DNA of 64,000 nucleotides from Phanerodontia chrysosporium. Lineage: Eukaryota > Basidiomycota > Agaricomycetes > Polyporales > Phanerochaetaceae. Under the pieces are notes generated by a model. It was given only the letters and a program-made list of their open reading frames with translations, was not told where the DNA came from and made no database searches. The translations under genes and the position numbers were made by a program. Where the stretch lies: contig MJGA01000004.1 of assembly GCA_001910725.1 (NCBI GenBank), forward strand, positions 1,798,001-1,862,000, given 5' to 3'. This document shows positions 34,901 to 45,316 of this stretch, one piece after another. Position 1 is the first letter of the stretch. Every line of letters starts with the position of its first letter.

Positions 34901-37900
34901 CATGGAGCGGCTGCGCTCTGCGGCAGGCCTGCCCGCGTCGCTCGTGACGTACTTTGCGAACAACGGCCTGAACAAGAACGTCGGGCTCGTGCAGTGCATG
35001 GAGGCCGTCGCAGAGAAGGTGCGTGCCCCACCTGGGGGTCTCACACCGTGGCTGCTCACGATCCGTTGGGCAGGTCATCCGCGAGAGCGTCATCGACCTG
35101 AACGCTCTCGCGGCGAAGCAGGCACTGCCACAGGCGCTCTCGCAGGAGCTGCGCCGGCTGCTCACGTATAGCACGCACCGCATCGCGCGCGCGCGCGACG
35201 TCGCGTCCAAGTATCTCAACCGGCTCATCACGTCATTCCCGTCGCTCACGTGCGACCCGCCGCTCGTGTTCGCCGTGCTCGAGACGCTCACGCTCCTGCG
35301 GCGCGCGTGCGAGAACGAGTACCTCGACGAGGTGCGTGTCTGCGAAGACGCGTGTTAGTTCTGGGCGAGAAGCTGATCGGGGCGTGCTGGAATGCAGGAC
35401 AACCCGACGTACGTGTTCCGCTCGGACAAGAGCGAGCTCGCGCTCGAGCTCACGGACGACTACTCCGCGCGGAACCAGATGCTGCGCTCGCTGCAACACG
35501 ATGCGCACAACTGGTTCGAGCTCGCACTCGGGCGTGCGCCCATGGAGCTGCACGCCACGCTGCAGGTGCGTTTGCCTCTGGAGACTCTGACAGCGCGTGG
35601 GATTTCGCTGATGGCTCCATTCGCAGAGGTACCTCAGCTCGAACACCGCCGCGTCGTCCGTGGACCCGTCGGACCTCGGCCCGTCGATCGCAGTGGACTT
35701 CGTGCGGGCGTACGGGCCCATTGACAGGAGACTAGGTAGTGCTAGCTCGCACAAACCAGAACGGTGGCATGCTGATGTGGCTCGTGTGCGTTTTAGCGTC
35801 GACGTCCGCCATGCTTGGGCAGCAGTACGACCGATCAAGGTCGCTGCGGCGGAGCTGGCCTCGAAGGCGTACTTCTCCGGAGAGGCGTCTGGCTTCCGCA
35901 TCGCGAGGCTCATCGGTACGCTCCCAGGTTTCCGAGCCAAACGGTCGTCTGATGACAGGCGGGGTAGATCCTAGGACGGACGACACGCAGACGACGCCAC
36001 AGGAGGTCCGACTCCTCAAAGATCGCCTGGAGGAAGTCATGCGAGACATTGCGGAGAAGCGCAGCAACTTGACGATGCAGGACCTGAAGCGGCTGCTGTT
36101 CCGTACGGCGGCGACGATCATCTCTCTGGACAAGGTGTGTTACCTATCATGCTCCTATGTAGGCCGTGTTGTTTAGACAGCCTCGCCAGTTCGATCGTCA
36201 GCTTGTGCATTACCTCGTTGCGCTGCCTTTTGAGCTCTTCACCCCTCCGTCGGTATCTGCCGGCATTGAAACGTGGTCTTGGGTCATATCAGAAAAGCCT
36301 CGGTACGAGATGGTCCTCATGTCGGAGCTAACGTCTGCCTGGATCGATACCATCAAGTTCGGCCGCGGGATATTCTGCAAGTCGATGAAGTAAGCTACTT
36401 TATTCTCTATATATAAATTTGAGTGACGCTCATTCCTTGGTAGTTACACAGATCCGTTCCTCCATTCTGTAGAATACAGCCCCTCGAACAGAGAGGAGGC
36501 CGAGCGCAATGCGAAGATAGCCCGGCGTCTGCTCCTCCCGCACCAGCTCATTCTGCAGTTGCTCGTCAGCCGACTCCAAGCAGCGCGCTACCGCAAGCCG
36601 GGGCTTATGCTCCTCCTGCAGCGACTCACGCTTGCGTCCACGCGTGCCCACAGCCAGATAAGGTGCGTGCCTCCGAACCGCCCCTCATGCTGACGGCGCT
36701 GACTGTCCGTCCGTAGTTCGCATCCGCTAGCGAGGGAGGCACGCTTCTCGCTGCTCCTATTTGGCTTCGAGGTTCTGCGCAGCTCGCATCTCGACACCTA
36801 CTGCGAGCACCAGCTCCGCGACTGCATCTACCGTTGCGCTTTTGCCTGGTTCGCGGTCCGTCCTCAGTAAGCTCACTCCGGAGTGATCCTGTTGCCCGTC
36901 GCTCACTGTATGCGTATCATAAGGTGGTCATTTGGCTCCAACCGCGTGCAGATCGACACGGACGTGAAGGTGCTTGGCGAATTCTTATCGTATTTGCAAG
37001 GAGACACTGTCCGCGGCTTCGCGTCAATCTCAAGCCTCGCACCTGTGCAAGTCGCCGGTCGTTCGTCATGTAAGGCCTTACCATTCTCCTTTTGCGCTCG
37101 TACTCAAGCCGGCGAGTGGTAGATTACAAGAACCTTCTGAAGAACCAGAGTGTTCCTCTGCGCCTACTGGTCGAAAACGAGATGTTCCGTCTCACAGTCT
37201 GGGCCAACCCCACGAACGAGTCGAAGCGCGGCAGCGACCACGCGGGCACCGTCGAGAAGGTCATGATGGACGTGAGTTATGGCTTGCTCGTCTATGCTAC
37301 AGAGTTGACAGCGTGCCACTAGTCATCGTGGGTCAGTGCCGTCAGGAATGTGTGGAAGATCGACCCCGCAATCGCGATTCAATTGAGCGAACGGTTCAAC
37401 GTCCCGGTGCTAAACAACGAGATAACGCGTCTGGTGCGATCGAATACGCGCGATGTGCTGGACGTACCGGAGGCGCTCCGCTTCCTCATTGGCGACAGGC
37501 TCGATGCAAGCATCAAGCGCGATCTCAAGGTATGCTGCGTGGTTGCTCCGCTCTTCGCAGTGCCTGACCTACAACCTTAGTACTTGCTACTGTGGGTTCC
37601 CATTCCGCCAGTGCTCGCGATCACGTTCTTCGAGAAACGCTATAACAACGACCCGCTCTTATTACAATACGCGCATCGTGTGCTGGAGCAGCACCCTGTC
37701 GACCTGACGTTCTTCTTTGTCCCGCAAATTGTACAAGCCTTGCGGTACGATGATCTTGGTGAGTTCATGTATCAAGGACGACCAGTCTGGGCCCTGACCG
37801 AGCTATTAGGTTACGTGGCAAGGTTCATATTCGAGACTGCCAAGATCTCGCAATTGTTCTGCCACCAGATTATCTGGAACATGAAGGCCAACTGTTACAA

Positions 37901-39448
37901 GGACGACTTGGCCGAAGTGGAGGACCCAATGAAGCCCGTGCTGGACCGAATGACGGACGTGATCGTTGCTGCGCTATCTGGAGAGGCCAAAGAGTTCTAC
38001 AACCGCGAGTTCAGCTTCTTCAACACGGTCACGTCCATCTCTGGAAAGCTGAAGCCGTTCATTAAGAAGACCAAGCCAGAGAAGAAGGCTAAGATCGACG
38101 AGGAGATGGCCAAGATCCATGTCGATGTCGGGGTGTACCTCCCGAGTAACCCGGATGGTGTCGTCGTTGATATTGACAAGAAGTCAGGAAGGCCGCTTCA
38201 AAGTCACGCTAAGGTGGGTCGCATGGTTCGGCTGAAGGTCTGATGCTGAATGTAGCTGTACAGGCGCCGTTCATGGCGACCTTCAAAGTTCGCAAGACTC
38301 GTGTCATAGCTCTTGAAGAGAGCGACACCCTCGGAGATGTGGACGACTCGAAGCAGCAGGAGCAAGAGTACGACGTCTGGCAAGCGGCCATCTTCAAGGT
38401 CGGCGACGACTGTCGACAGGATGTGCTCGCGCTCCAAGTCATCGCCATGTTCAAGAACATCTTCAGCAGCATCGGCTTGACTGTCTACCTCTTCCCCTAT
38501 CGTGTCACAGCTACTGCCCCAGGAGTAAGCCCTCGGTCTAAGTTGTTGAATTCTACAGTATGCTGACGGTGTCTAGTGTGGCGTTATCGATGTTGTGCCC
38601 AATGCAACTTCGAGAGACGAGATGGGTCGAGCGAAGGTCAATGATCTGCTCGATTTCTTCGTTGCGAAGTACGGCGGCGAAGAGACTGTCGAGTTCCAGA
38701 GAGCTCGTCTCAACTTCATTCAATCCATGGCCGCGTACTCTGTGGCTTGTTACATTTTGCAGATCAAGGACAGACACAACGGCAACATCATGATTGACGG
38801 TGAAGGGCATATTGTTCACATCGGTGAGATCATTCTCGGTGCTTCTGTGTGACTGGTTCTAACTATTCTGTAGACTTCGGCTTCTTGTTCGACATAGATA
38901 AGTGTCCTAGTCTCTTCCTTACTCAATATGTGTAACTTATCTGCTTGTTTTTTTGTTTTTTTCTTCTTTTTTTCGCTTTTTCACGTCCTGGAGTAAGTCC
39001 CCTTTCTTGTTCACTTCGTTCAACTCATAACACTCTGACAGGGTGTCAAATTCGAGCCAAACTCATTCAAGCTGACCCATGAGATGGTCGTCCTAATGGG
39101 TGGACGATACTCACAAGGATATCAGTTGTTCCAGCAGCTCACCGTCAAAGCGTTCCTCGCTATCAGGCCGCATGTTGATCAGCTAGTCAGCACCGTGCAG
39201 CTGATGCTCGACACAAGCTTGCCGTCCTTCAAGGGAGAGCCAACGATACGCCGCTTGAGGGAACGCTTTGCCCCTGGTCTCAACGAACGGCAGGCAGCCG
39301 AGTGGATGATGGCCATCGTCCGCAACGCGCACGAGAACGTTCGAAGCACCGCGTATGATGAGTTCCAGAGGCTGCAGAATGGCGAGTTCACTAACCATCT
39401 CTGCATCGCGTGTACTTACGGTTCTCTTCAGGTATCCCCTACAAGTGA
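31992..39448 (+). CDS. STT4: Phosphatidylinositol 4-kinase STT4 (PI4K type III alpha)
   Basis: This makes PI4P at the plasma membrane, with the Ypp1/Efr3 scaffold in yeast. The protein is very large, about 1,900 residues over many exons. The long N-terminus is helical repeats (S-P-Y-H-S-L-E-L-N-I-H-Q-L-I-L). A lipid-kinase-unique/helical region follows (Y-L-L-L-W-V-P-I-P-P-V-L). The kinase domain has W-Q-A-A-I-F-K-V-G-D-D-C-R-Q-D, the catalytic loop D-R-H-N-G-N at 38769-38786 and D-F-G split by an intron. An apparent AT-AC intron and an 8-nt exon then give F-D-I-G-P-G-G-V-K-F-E-P. The last intron is GC-AG, yielding the terminus L-Q-N-G-I-P-Y-K. One base is missing in GG 31999-32000 (M-D-W-A-S-A-D-T-L) and one in CC 33558-33559 (S-P-L-P-I-F-E-F). 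Confidence 0.93.
38898..38984 (+). other. Candidate U2-type AT-AC intron in STT4
   Basis: The exon ends GACATAG and the intron begins ATAAGTG. It ends in a very long T-rich tract and TTTTTCAC, directly before the 8-nt exon GTCCTGGA (38985-38992), which is followed by an ordinary gtaagt donor and an acag acceptor at 39041. The joined codons read D-I-G-P-G-G-V-K-F-E, the family consensus. ATAAGT is the usual U2-type donor with A for G, so this is not a U12-like ATATCCTT donor. No GT-AG alternative that I tried keeps both frame and motif. Confidence 0.7.
39382..39431 (+). other. Candidate GC-AG intron in STT4
   Basis: The last intron starts GCGAGT after AATG and ends cttcag, 50 nt in all. Splicing gives L-Q-N-G-I-P-Y-K and a stop at 39446-39448, the conserved C-terminus of STT4 proteins. 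Reading through would add unrelated residues. Confidence 0.7.
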
Positions 39449-39773
39449 GACGGCTAGGAAGTATTGTTATACCCTCAGTGTATCCATGTTCCCTGTTGCC
39501 ATCTACCGTACCTTACTTCTGCATAATCCTCTTCTCGACTTCACGTCGTCGATGATTGGTTGGGAGAGCGTGAGACGAACTGCCAAATTGGGCGTCTATA
39601 GTGCGATTGCATCTTGCCTCGTGCCTCCACCTGCGGGGCAGTCCTCGCTGTAGGCACGTCCTCCTGCCAGCTGCGAGCGTGTATTCCATCCCTGAACCTG
39701 GTCCAAGTCTGCCAACTTGCAACCCATTGAGGCTGGGATTGTCAGGCTTGCACCTGGTTGACTACGACCACCG
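39449..39773. other. Spacer between STT4 and the RdRP gene
   Basis: This 325-bp tandem intergenic region must hold the STT4 3' end and the RdRP promoter. No TATA box or gene is evident. Confidence 0.5.
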
Positions 39774-42700
39774 ATGGAGATCGAGCTCAAGTACATACCT
39801 TACGAGGCTTCGCAATGGGACGTCAAACGCGCCATTGGCGGTGTCCTGCATAGCGATGATTTCTTCAATGCATCGGACCCCAATGCGCGACCTATGTGAG
39901 TTTATCGACACATTGAACGTGGTATCCATAACACGTCGAGTACAGTAACTTTGAAGTCACTTTGAACAAGCACAAGACCGTCGAGGCCCGCAATGACGGC
40001 ACTGGGTCACTCATTCTTCCGGACCGCAAAGTCGGGAACAAGCTCATTAGGCAAGTTCGAGATGGTACCCAGAAAATTCGCGTCAATGGTCGCAAGATCT
40101 ATATGAATATCTCCCAGAGGAAACCAGATCATAGAATCAAGGAGCGGCTGGAGAAGACCCTGTATCTCAATCCAGAGATAGAGGAAGAGCTTGAGGCGAA
40201 ACTCGAGAAGCTGGATGTAGGCCTCCACGTAGACAAGTTGCAGTTTGGGGTCTACTACCGCAGACCGGGCGACAGTTTCAAGTCATCAAGACTCTTCTCT
40301 AATGAATACGAAATCTCCCACCGTAACAAGAGTGCGGGCCTCCTGCAGTTTGAATATACTCACAAACTTATCCGAATTCGGGTAAGTATAGTGGGCCCTC
40401 CTGAACTCTGACTACTTACTCAGAGACTACAGCTTGGAGATCCCATGACCGAGCAACTCGCCCATAACGTAGTCATCACCTTCGCCAATATACGCAAGGT
40501 GGCGATGGGCCTCGATTTCGGTAATCCCTGTAAGCACCCGCCCAAGCTCCAACAGGAATCGTCATTTACTGTTACGCAGTCATATGCTTCGAGCTGCTCG
40601 TCCCTCCCGTATTCCAGCTCGAGAACTTCAACAGGACCTTGACAGGCGTGGAATGGCGCGATGAACGGAAATTCCGTCAGCGTCTCGACAGCCTGAACGA
40701 GGTTCACGCCGCCATTGCACCCTATGCTCATCAACTGAGGATTATTCTGCACGAGCAGAGCGATCTGGAGAGGTTTGCCAACCTCTGCGAGGTCGCCGAG
40801 CTCTGCCGTCCCTTCCGCACCCAAATGGAAGCTTTCACGAACGGGTTTTTCCATCCATCCCGTATCAACAAGGTCGAACGCATGTTCAAGAGTTTGACTG
40901 GTCCATAGCCTTCCAGCTCGAGGCCCTTCTGCGCAACGGGTTCCTGAATACCGAGGATCTCTTGGAGCGTTTCTACGGCCTCGTCAAACAGCTATGTGCT
41001 CGACGACCGAGGACGGCTGCCGAGACGCTCCGGTTATTCACGGAGGCCATGCGCAGCAGGGACCCAAGAGATGAACCTGAACATGTCTACCAGAAGGTCT
41101 TGTCTCGGGACGAGCCAGAATCCATCGAGCTTTCGCCTGGTAATTTCATGTGCCACCACGTCACGGTCACCCCTACCCGAATGCTGCTCGAAGGGCCGTA
41201 CGTCATCCAATCGAACCGCGTCATCCGGCAGTACAGAGGCTTTGAGGATCACTTCATTCGTGTCGATTTCCGTGACGAAGACCGTCTGCAGTACCGTTGG
41301 GACCGGGATGTAAGTATGGTCTACGTCCATCTTACGCACTGACTCAATCTGCTCCCTACAGACCGATGGCAAGTCTTTGCTCGAAAAGCGAGTCGGTGGT
41401 ATCTTGAAGGGCGGCTTCAGCTTGGCTACTCGAGATTTCGAGTTCCTGGCCTATTCTTCGTCTGCACTTCGTGAACATGCCGTCTGGTTCGTGAACCCGT
41501 TCCACCATCCGGAGAAGGGCTGGATCGATGCCGAGTACATCCGTTCCAGCCTCGGTGACTTCAGTGCCGTTATCCACTGCCCGTCAAAGTACGCTGCGCG
41601 TATCGCGCAGGCATTCACCGCGACCGATCCCTCTGTCGAGATCAGCCGGGATCAATGGGAGGAAATGGATGACCTCGGCGAGGAGCCATACCTCTTTACC
41701 GACGGTGTCGGCACAATCTCCCCTGAACTGGCGGATAAGATCTGGGAAGCTCTCTGTTCTGCTCGCGATGACAGCTTTAGGAGGAATATCAAGCCATCTG
41801 CAGTGAGTCTCATCCATCTTTCAAGTCTTCTTCATATTAACTTCGTCCAGTACCAAATTCGTTTCCTTGGTAAAGTGTCTGCATATTTGTTCTAGGCGAT
41901 ACTGATGGCGTTGCAGGATACAAGGGTATGGTGGCAGTCGATGAAAACCTCAAAGGCGTGAAGATGCGGTTGCGACCGTCGATGAACAAGTTCGAGGGCC
42001 CCGCAGAAGAGACCGCAACCATCGAGATTGCGAGAGCGTTTGAAAAGCCCAATACGTGCTACCTCAACAGGTGCGTGCAGCCTCGATCATAGCATAACAT
42101 GCCCGCTAATCGCGCGCCAGGCCTCTCATCATGATACTGGAGGACCGCGGCGTGTACAAGCAGGCCTTCCTCGACCTGCAGGAAGCCGCAGTCGCCAACA
42201 TCCACATGTCGAGCGACAGCGTCATGCAGTGCCGGCAACTCTTTCGCGAGCACTCGCTCGGTGGTTCGTACCGCCTCTCGTACGTTTGGCAGATGCTCAA
42301 CGCCGTCGGGCTCGGCATGGAGTACGAGAAGAACGCTCGCGTCGTTCTGCGCGACCCGTTCTTTGAGCGCCTCGTACAATTCGCGAAGAATGACGTGCTG
42401 CGCTCTATCAAGCACAACGCCCGCATCCCCGTTTACGACGGGTACCTGCTCGTTGGTGTTGCCGATGAGGGCCCGGCATATGAGGCTGAAGGGTTCGAGA
42501 ATGTTTTCAAGCTGCAGGAAGGAGAAATTTATGGTAGGCCTCTCGCTCATGCGTACATTTAGCAACCGCGCTCATTGAGGCAGCTTGTGTGCAGAAGTCC
42601 ATAGACGAGCCACCCGAATGGATCGAAGGTGATGATACTGCAGAACGCGTACATCTGCTGGGACTGACTCCTTCACAGGCGCCGTCACGATTTCTCGCAG

Positions 42701-44205
42701 TCCCGTCGTACATCCTGGAGATGGTCAGTTCCTCTATAGCCTCATCCTTGCGCCTCTAAAAGACTCTTCTACGTGCAGTACAGCGTGTCACTGCTATCGG
42801 CAAGCCTCCGGACGACGGCCGACTGTGTTTCTTCCGAAACTTGAAGAATGTGGTCGTCCTCCCGTCGTCAGGCGGGCGATCGCTAGCGTCGATGCTCGGC
42901 GGAGGCGACCTGGATGGGTACTCCATTTCCGCTTTGTGGTAGACTTATGCTAACACGTGTTATTTGCGTCATGCAGCGACCTGTACTCAATCATACGGGA
43001 GAGCACCCTGCTGCCCACGGAGCACCAGGAGCCGGCGGCCTACGAACCTGTAGGGAAGCGAGAGCTCGACAGACCAAGCCAAATCGAGGACGTCTGTGAT
43101 TTTATCATTGAGTACATTGACTCTGACGTCCTGGTACGTGCTCTGCTGACAGGTTATCCGAGCTTTTCCTGAGACTTTTGCAGGGCTTGCTCTCCGATAG
43201 GCATCTCATTCTCGCAGGTATGCTTCCACTGACGCAGTGTTTTCTCATCGATGACTAACATTCGATCGCATCTTATAAGACCAGTCAAAGGTGAGCGATA
43301 TCATTCTCTATCGGCGTTGATCTCACGCGATGACGTCGTAACAGGAAGGGACGAGGGACCCGGGATGCATCAGGCTTGCAGAATTGTGCAGTCAGGCCGT
43401 GGACTACCCAAAGAATGGAGTGCCGGTCGACATGTACGTCAACTTTCTTCTCCCGACGGCACCAGTTCCCTGATTGTGGTACAGCCAAGACTCGCCACGC
43501 TGGCTGATCCCTTACAAGCCCGACTGGAAGAAGGCCGAGGATAACGCGCCGCGCAAGACCGACTACTACACGTCTGACCGCGCGCTCGGCGAGCTTTTCC
43601 GCAACGTGCAGCTGCTGGACACGCCCAAGTCGGCGACGCTGCCCACGAAGCGGCAGCCGCCGCTCTCGGACAGCATCTCGCAGGCGCTGCGGCCGCTCAT
43701 CGAGGAGGTGCTGGGGGTGGGCGGCGCACGGAACAGCGAGCGCGGCCTGCTCGGGATCGCGCCGCTCTTTGGGCGGTACGCCGAGGAGCTGCGGTACATC
43801 TGCGTGACGCACTCGCTCTCGGACTCGCCCGAGAGCCGGCTCGTCGAGGAGGAGGTCGTCGTCGGCACGATCACGGCCGTGTGCTCACAGCACCGGTACC
43901 GCAACGACCGCACGTACCGCATGCGCCTGCACGCGAAGGCGCTCGTCGACAGCGTGCGCCGCCGCCTGTACGTGCCCCCGCGCGACGACCCCATGGGCGC
44001 GGACGCGACGGGCGCCATGCGCTACGGCCTGCAGCAGGCGTGGCTCGCGTGGGACTACGGCATGCGCAACCGCCACATGTTCGGCGCGAACAGCTTCGCG
44101 GTCGTCGCGCTCGGCGTCATCGGCGCGGTGCTCGCGGACTTGGGCAAGATCACGCTGAAGCCGGGCAAAGAGGAGGCCGCCGGCGGGGGCGGTGATGACA
44201 TGTGA
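39774..44205 (+). CDS. RNA-dependent RNA polymerase (QDE-1/RDR family)
   Basis: This is a cellular RdRP of RNA silencing that makes double-stranded RNA for Dicer in quelling-type pathways. The start ATG at 39774 gives M-E-I-E-L-K-Y-I-P-Y-E-A-S, and the first junction is R-P-I-N-F-E-V-T-L-N. The polymerase region includes P-Y-L-F-T-D-G-V-G-T-I-S, G-Y-K-G-M-V-A-V-D, the core M-R-L-R-P-S-M-N-K-F, and V-T-I-S-R-S-P-V-V-H-P-G-D. The catalytic loop is G-G-D-L-D-G-D-L-Y, with an intron inside the codon between D-L-D and D; all three Asp are present. The tail is Gly/Asp-rich. One base is missing at about 40899-40901 (S-L-T into S-I-A-F-Q-L-E-A-L-L). At about 1,200 residues it is full length and probably functional. 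Confidence 0.93.
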
Positions 44206-44354
44206 AGGAAATGATGCACATGGGTTGCTCAGATGGTCATTTGTCATGTTTGTACAATAGCCCCCGGAGAGAGGCAGCTGATAGACACAACGCTCCTTGC
44301 GCTCGCAGATAAGGCGGGAAGTCCGAGGGAGTTCGAGGGCGGTCGAGAACAAGC

Positions 44355-45316
44355 TTACGACAACAGCAGCGCTTTGTAGTGTTTGATCAGGGCCGAGGCG
44401 TCGGTGGCAACCTGTATGTGGGGTGTATGCGCATCAATAAGCCACAGAGTCGGAGCTGAGCTTACACGCTGGTTCTCTTGCTCCTCGTCGATGCGCGCCT
44501 TGGCCCTCTTGATCAGCCTCCTCCGCGACTGATGGCGCTCAATAGAATGAGACTCGACTAGAAATGATGACATAGGGGCAGGGTCGGTCACTGCACGCTA
44601 AACAAAATAACATGGAGGAGGCACGGACGCATTTCACTGGTCCCATTTATAGCTTCGGCCCGTCGGTGGGAGAGATCGTCCAATAAGGGCGGGAAGGCGG
44701 CGAGTACGGCTTTGACGGCGTCCTATGGGCCGCAGATGCGGCATCGGAGCACGAAATAAGCGCATATGGCGACGCATACAGCCAGGTTTTCACGCACCTC
44801 TCGGGGGCTGAAGAGCGACGCGTCCTTGAGACATGTGTCCTGGGCGGCCTCGCGTGCTCGGAGCTCCGCTATCTTGGTGCGGTACTGCTCGCTATATGCG
44901 GCGCATTAGGACGAAACGGGGTGGGTAGGGCCGACGCACATGTACGCGACGCCCTCTGCGACCGCGTTCTCGGCGTTCTTGCGCGCCTCGGCAAAGAGGG
45001 CGTCCTTCTTCGCATGGAAGGCGGCCGAGCGTGCGCTGCCCCTGCCCGACTTGCGCTCTGCACGCGCGCGGTTAGCTGCCGTCCCGGCAGGATTTGAGTC
45101 TGCGCGGACACGCACTTTGAAATTGCTGCAAGACCGCGAGCATCTCGAGCATGTCGCTGGACAGCGCGTGGCCAGTTCAGCTTCCGCCCAGCGCTGCGCA
45201 CACGCCCAGACCTCACCGCTGCTCGTCCTCTACATCGTCGTACTGGCGTCGTTGTCGGAGTTGTCGGAAGGTTCAGCTGTTTTGAGTTTGGCGCATACAG
45301 TCAGGACTCCACTCAT
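44355..45316 (-). CDS. Hypothetical coiled-coil protein
   Basis: I do not recognise a family. The proposed start is the ATG at 45316 (M-S-G-V-L-T-V-C-A-K-L-K-T-A-E-P). An acidic stretch (S-D-N-S-D-N-D-A) continues into Y-D-D-V-E-D-E-Q-R if one C is added opposite GG 45245-45246. After short introns come L-E-M-L-A-V-L-Q-Q-F, A-A-F-H-A-K-K-D-A-L-F-A-E-A-R, E-Q-Y-R-T-K-I-A-E-L-R-A-R-E, A-V-L-A-A-F-P-P-L-L-D-D-L, and R-R-R-L-I-K-R-A-K-A-R-I-D-E-E-Q. The end is L-I-K-H-Y-K-A-L-L-L-S. The pattern is alpha-helical with coiled-coil heptads, as in kinetochore or spindle subunits, but no diagnostic motif is visible. It is convergent with the RdRP gene. Confidence 0.55.

Noticed and set aside
38898..38984. 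U12-type (minor spliceosome) intron in STT4
   Set aside because: The donor is ATAAGTG, not ATATCCTT. A TTCCTTAC-like string exists but lies about 60 nt from the 3' end rather than 10-20 nt, so a U2-type AT-AC intron fits better.
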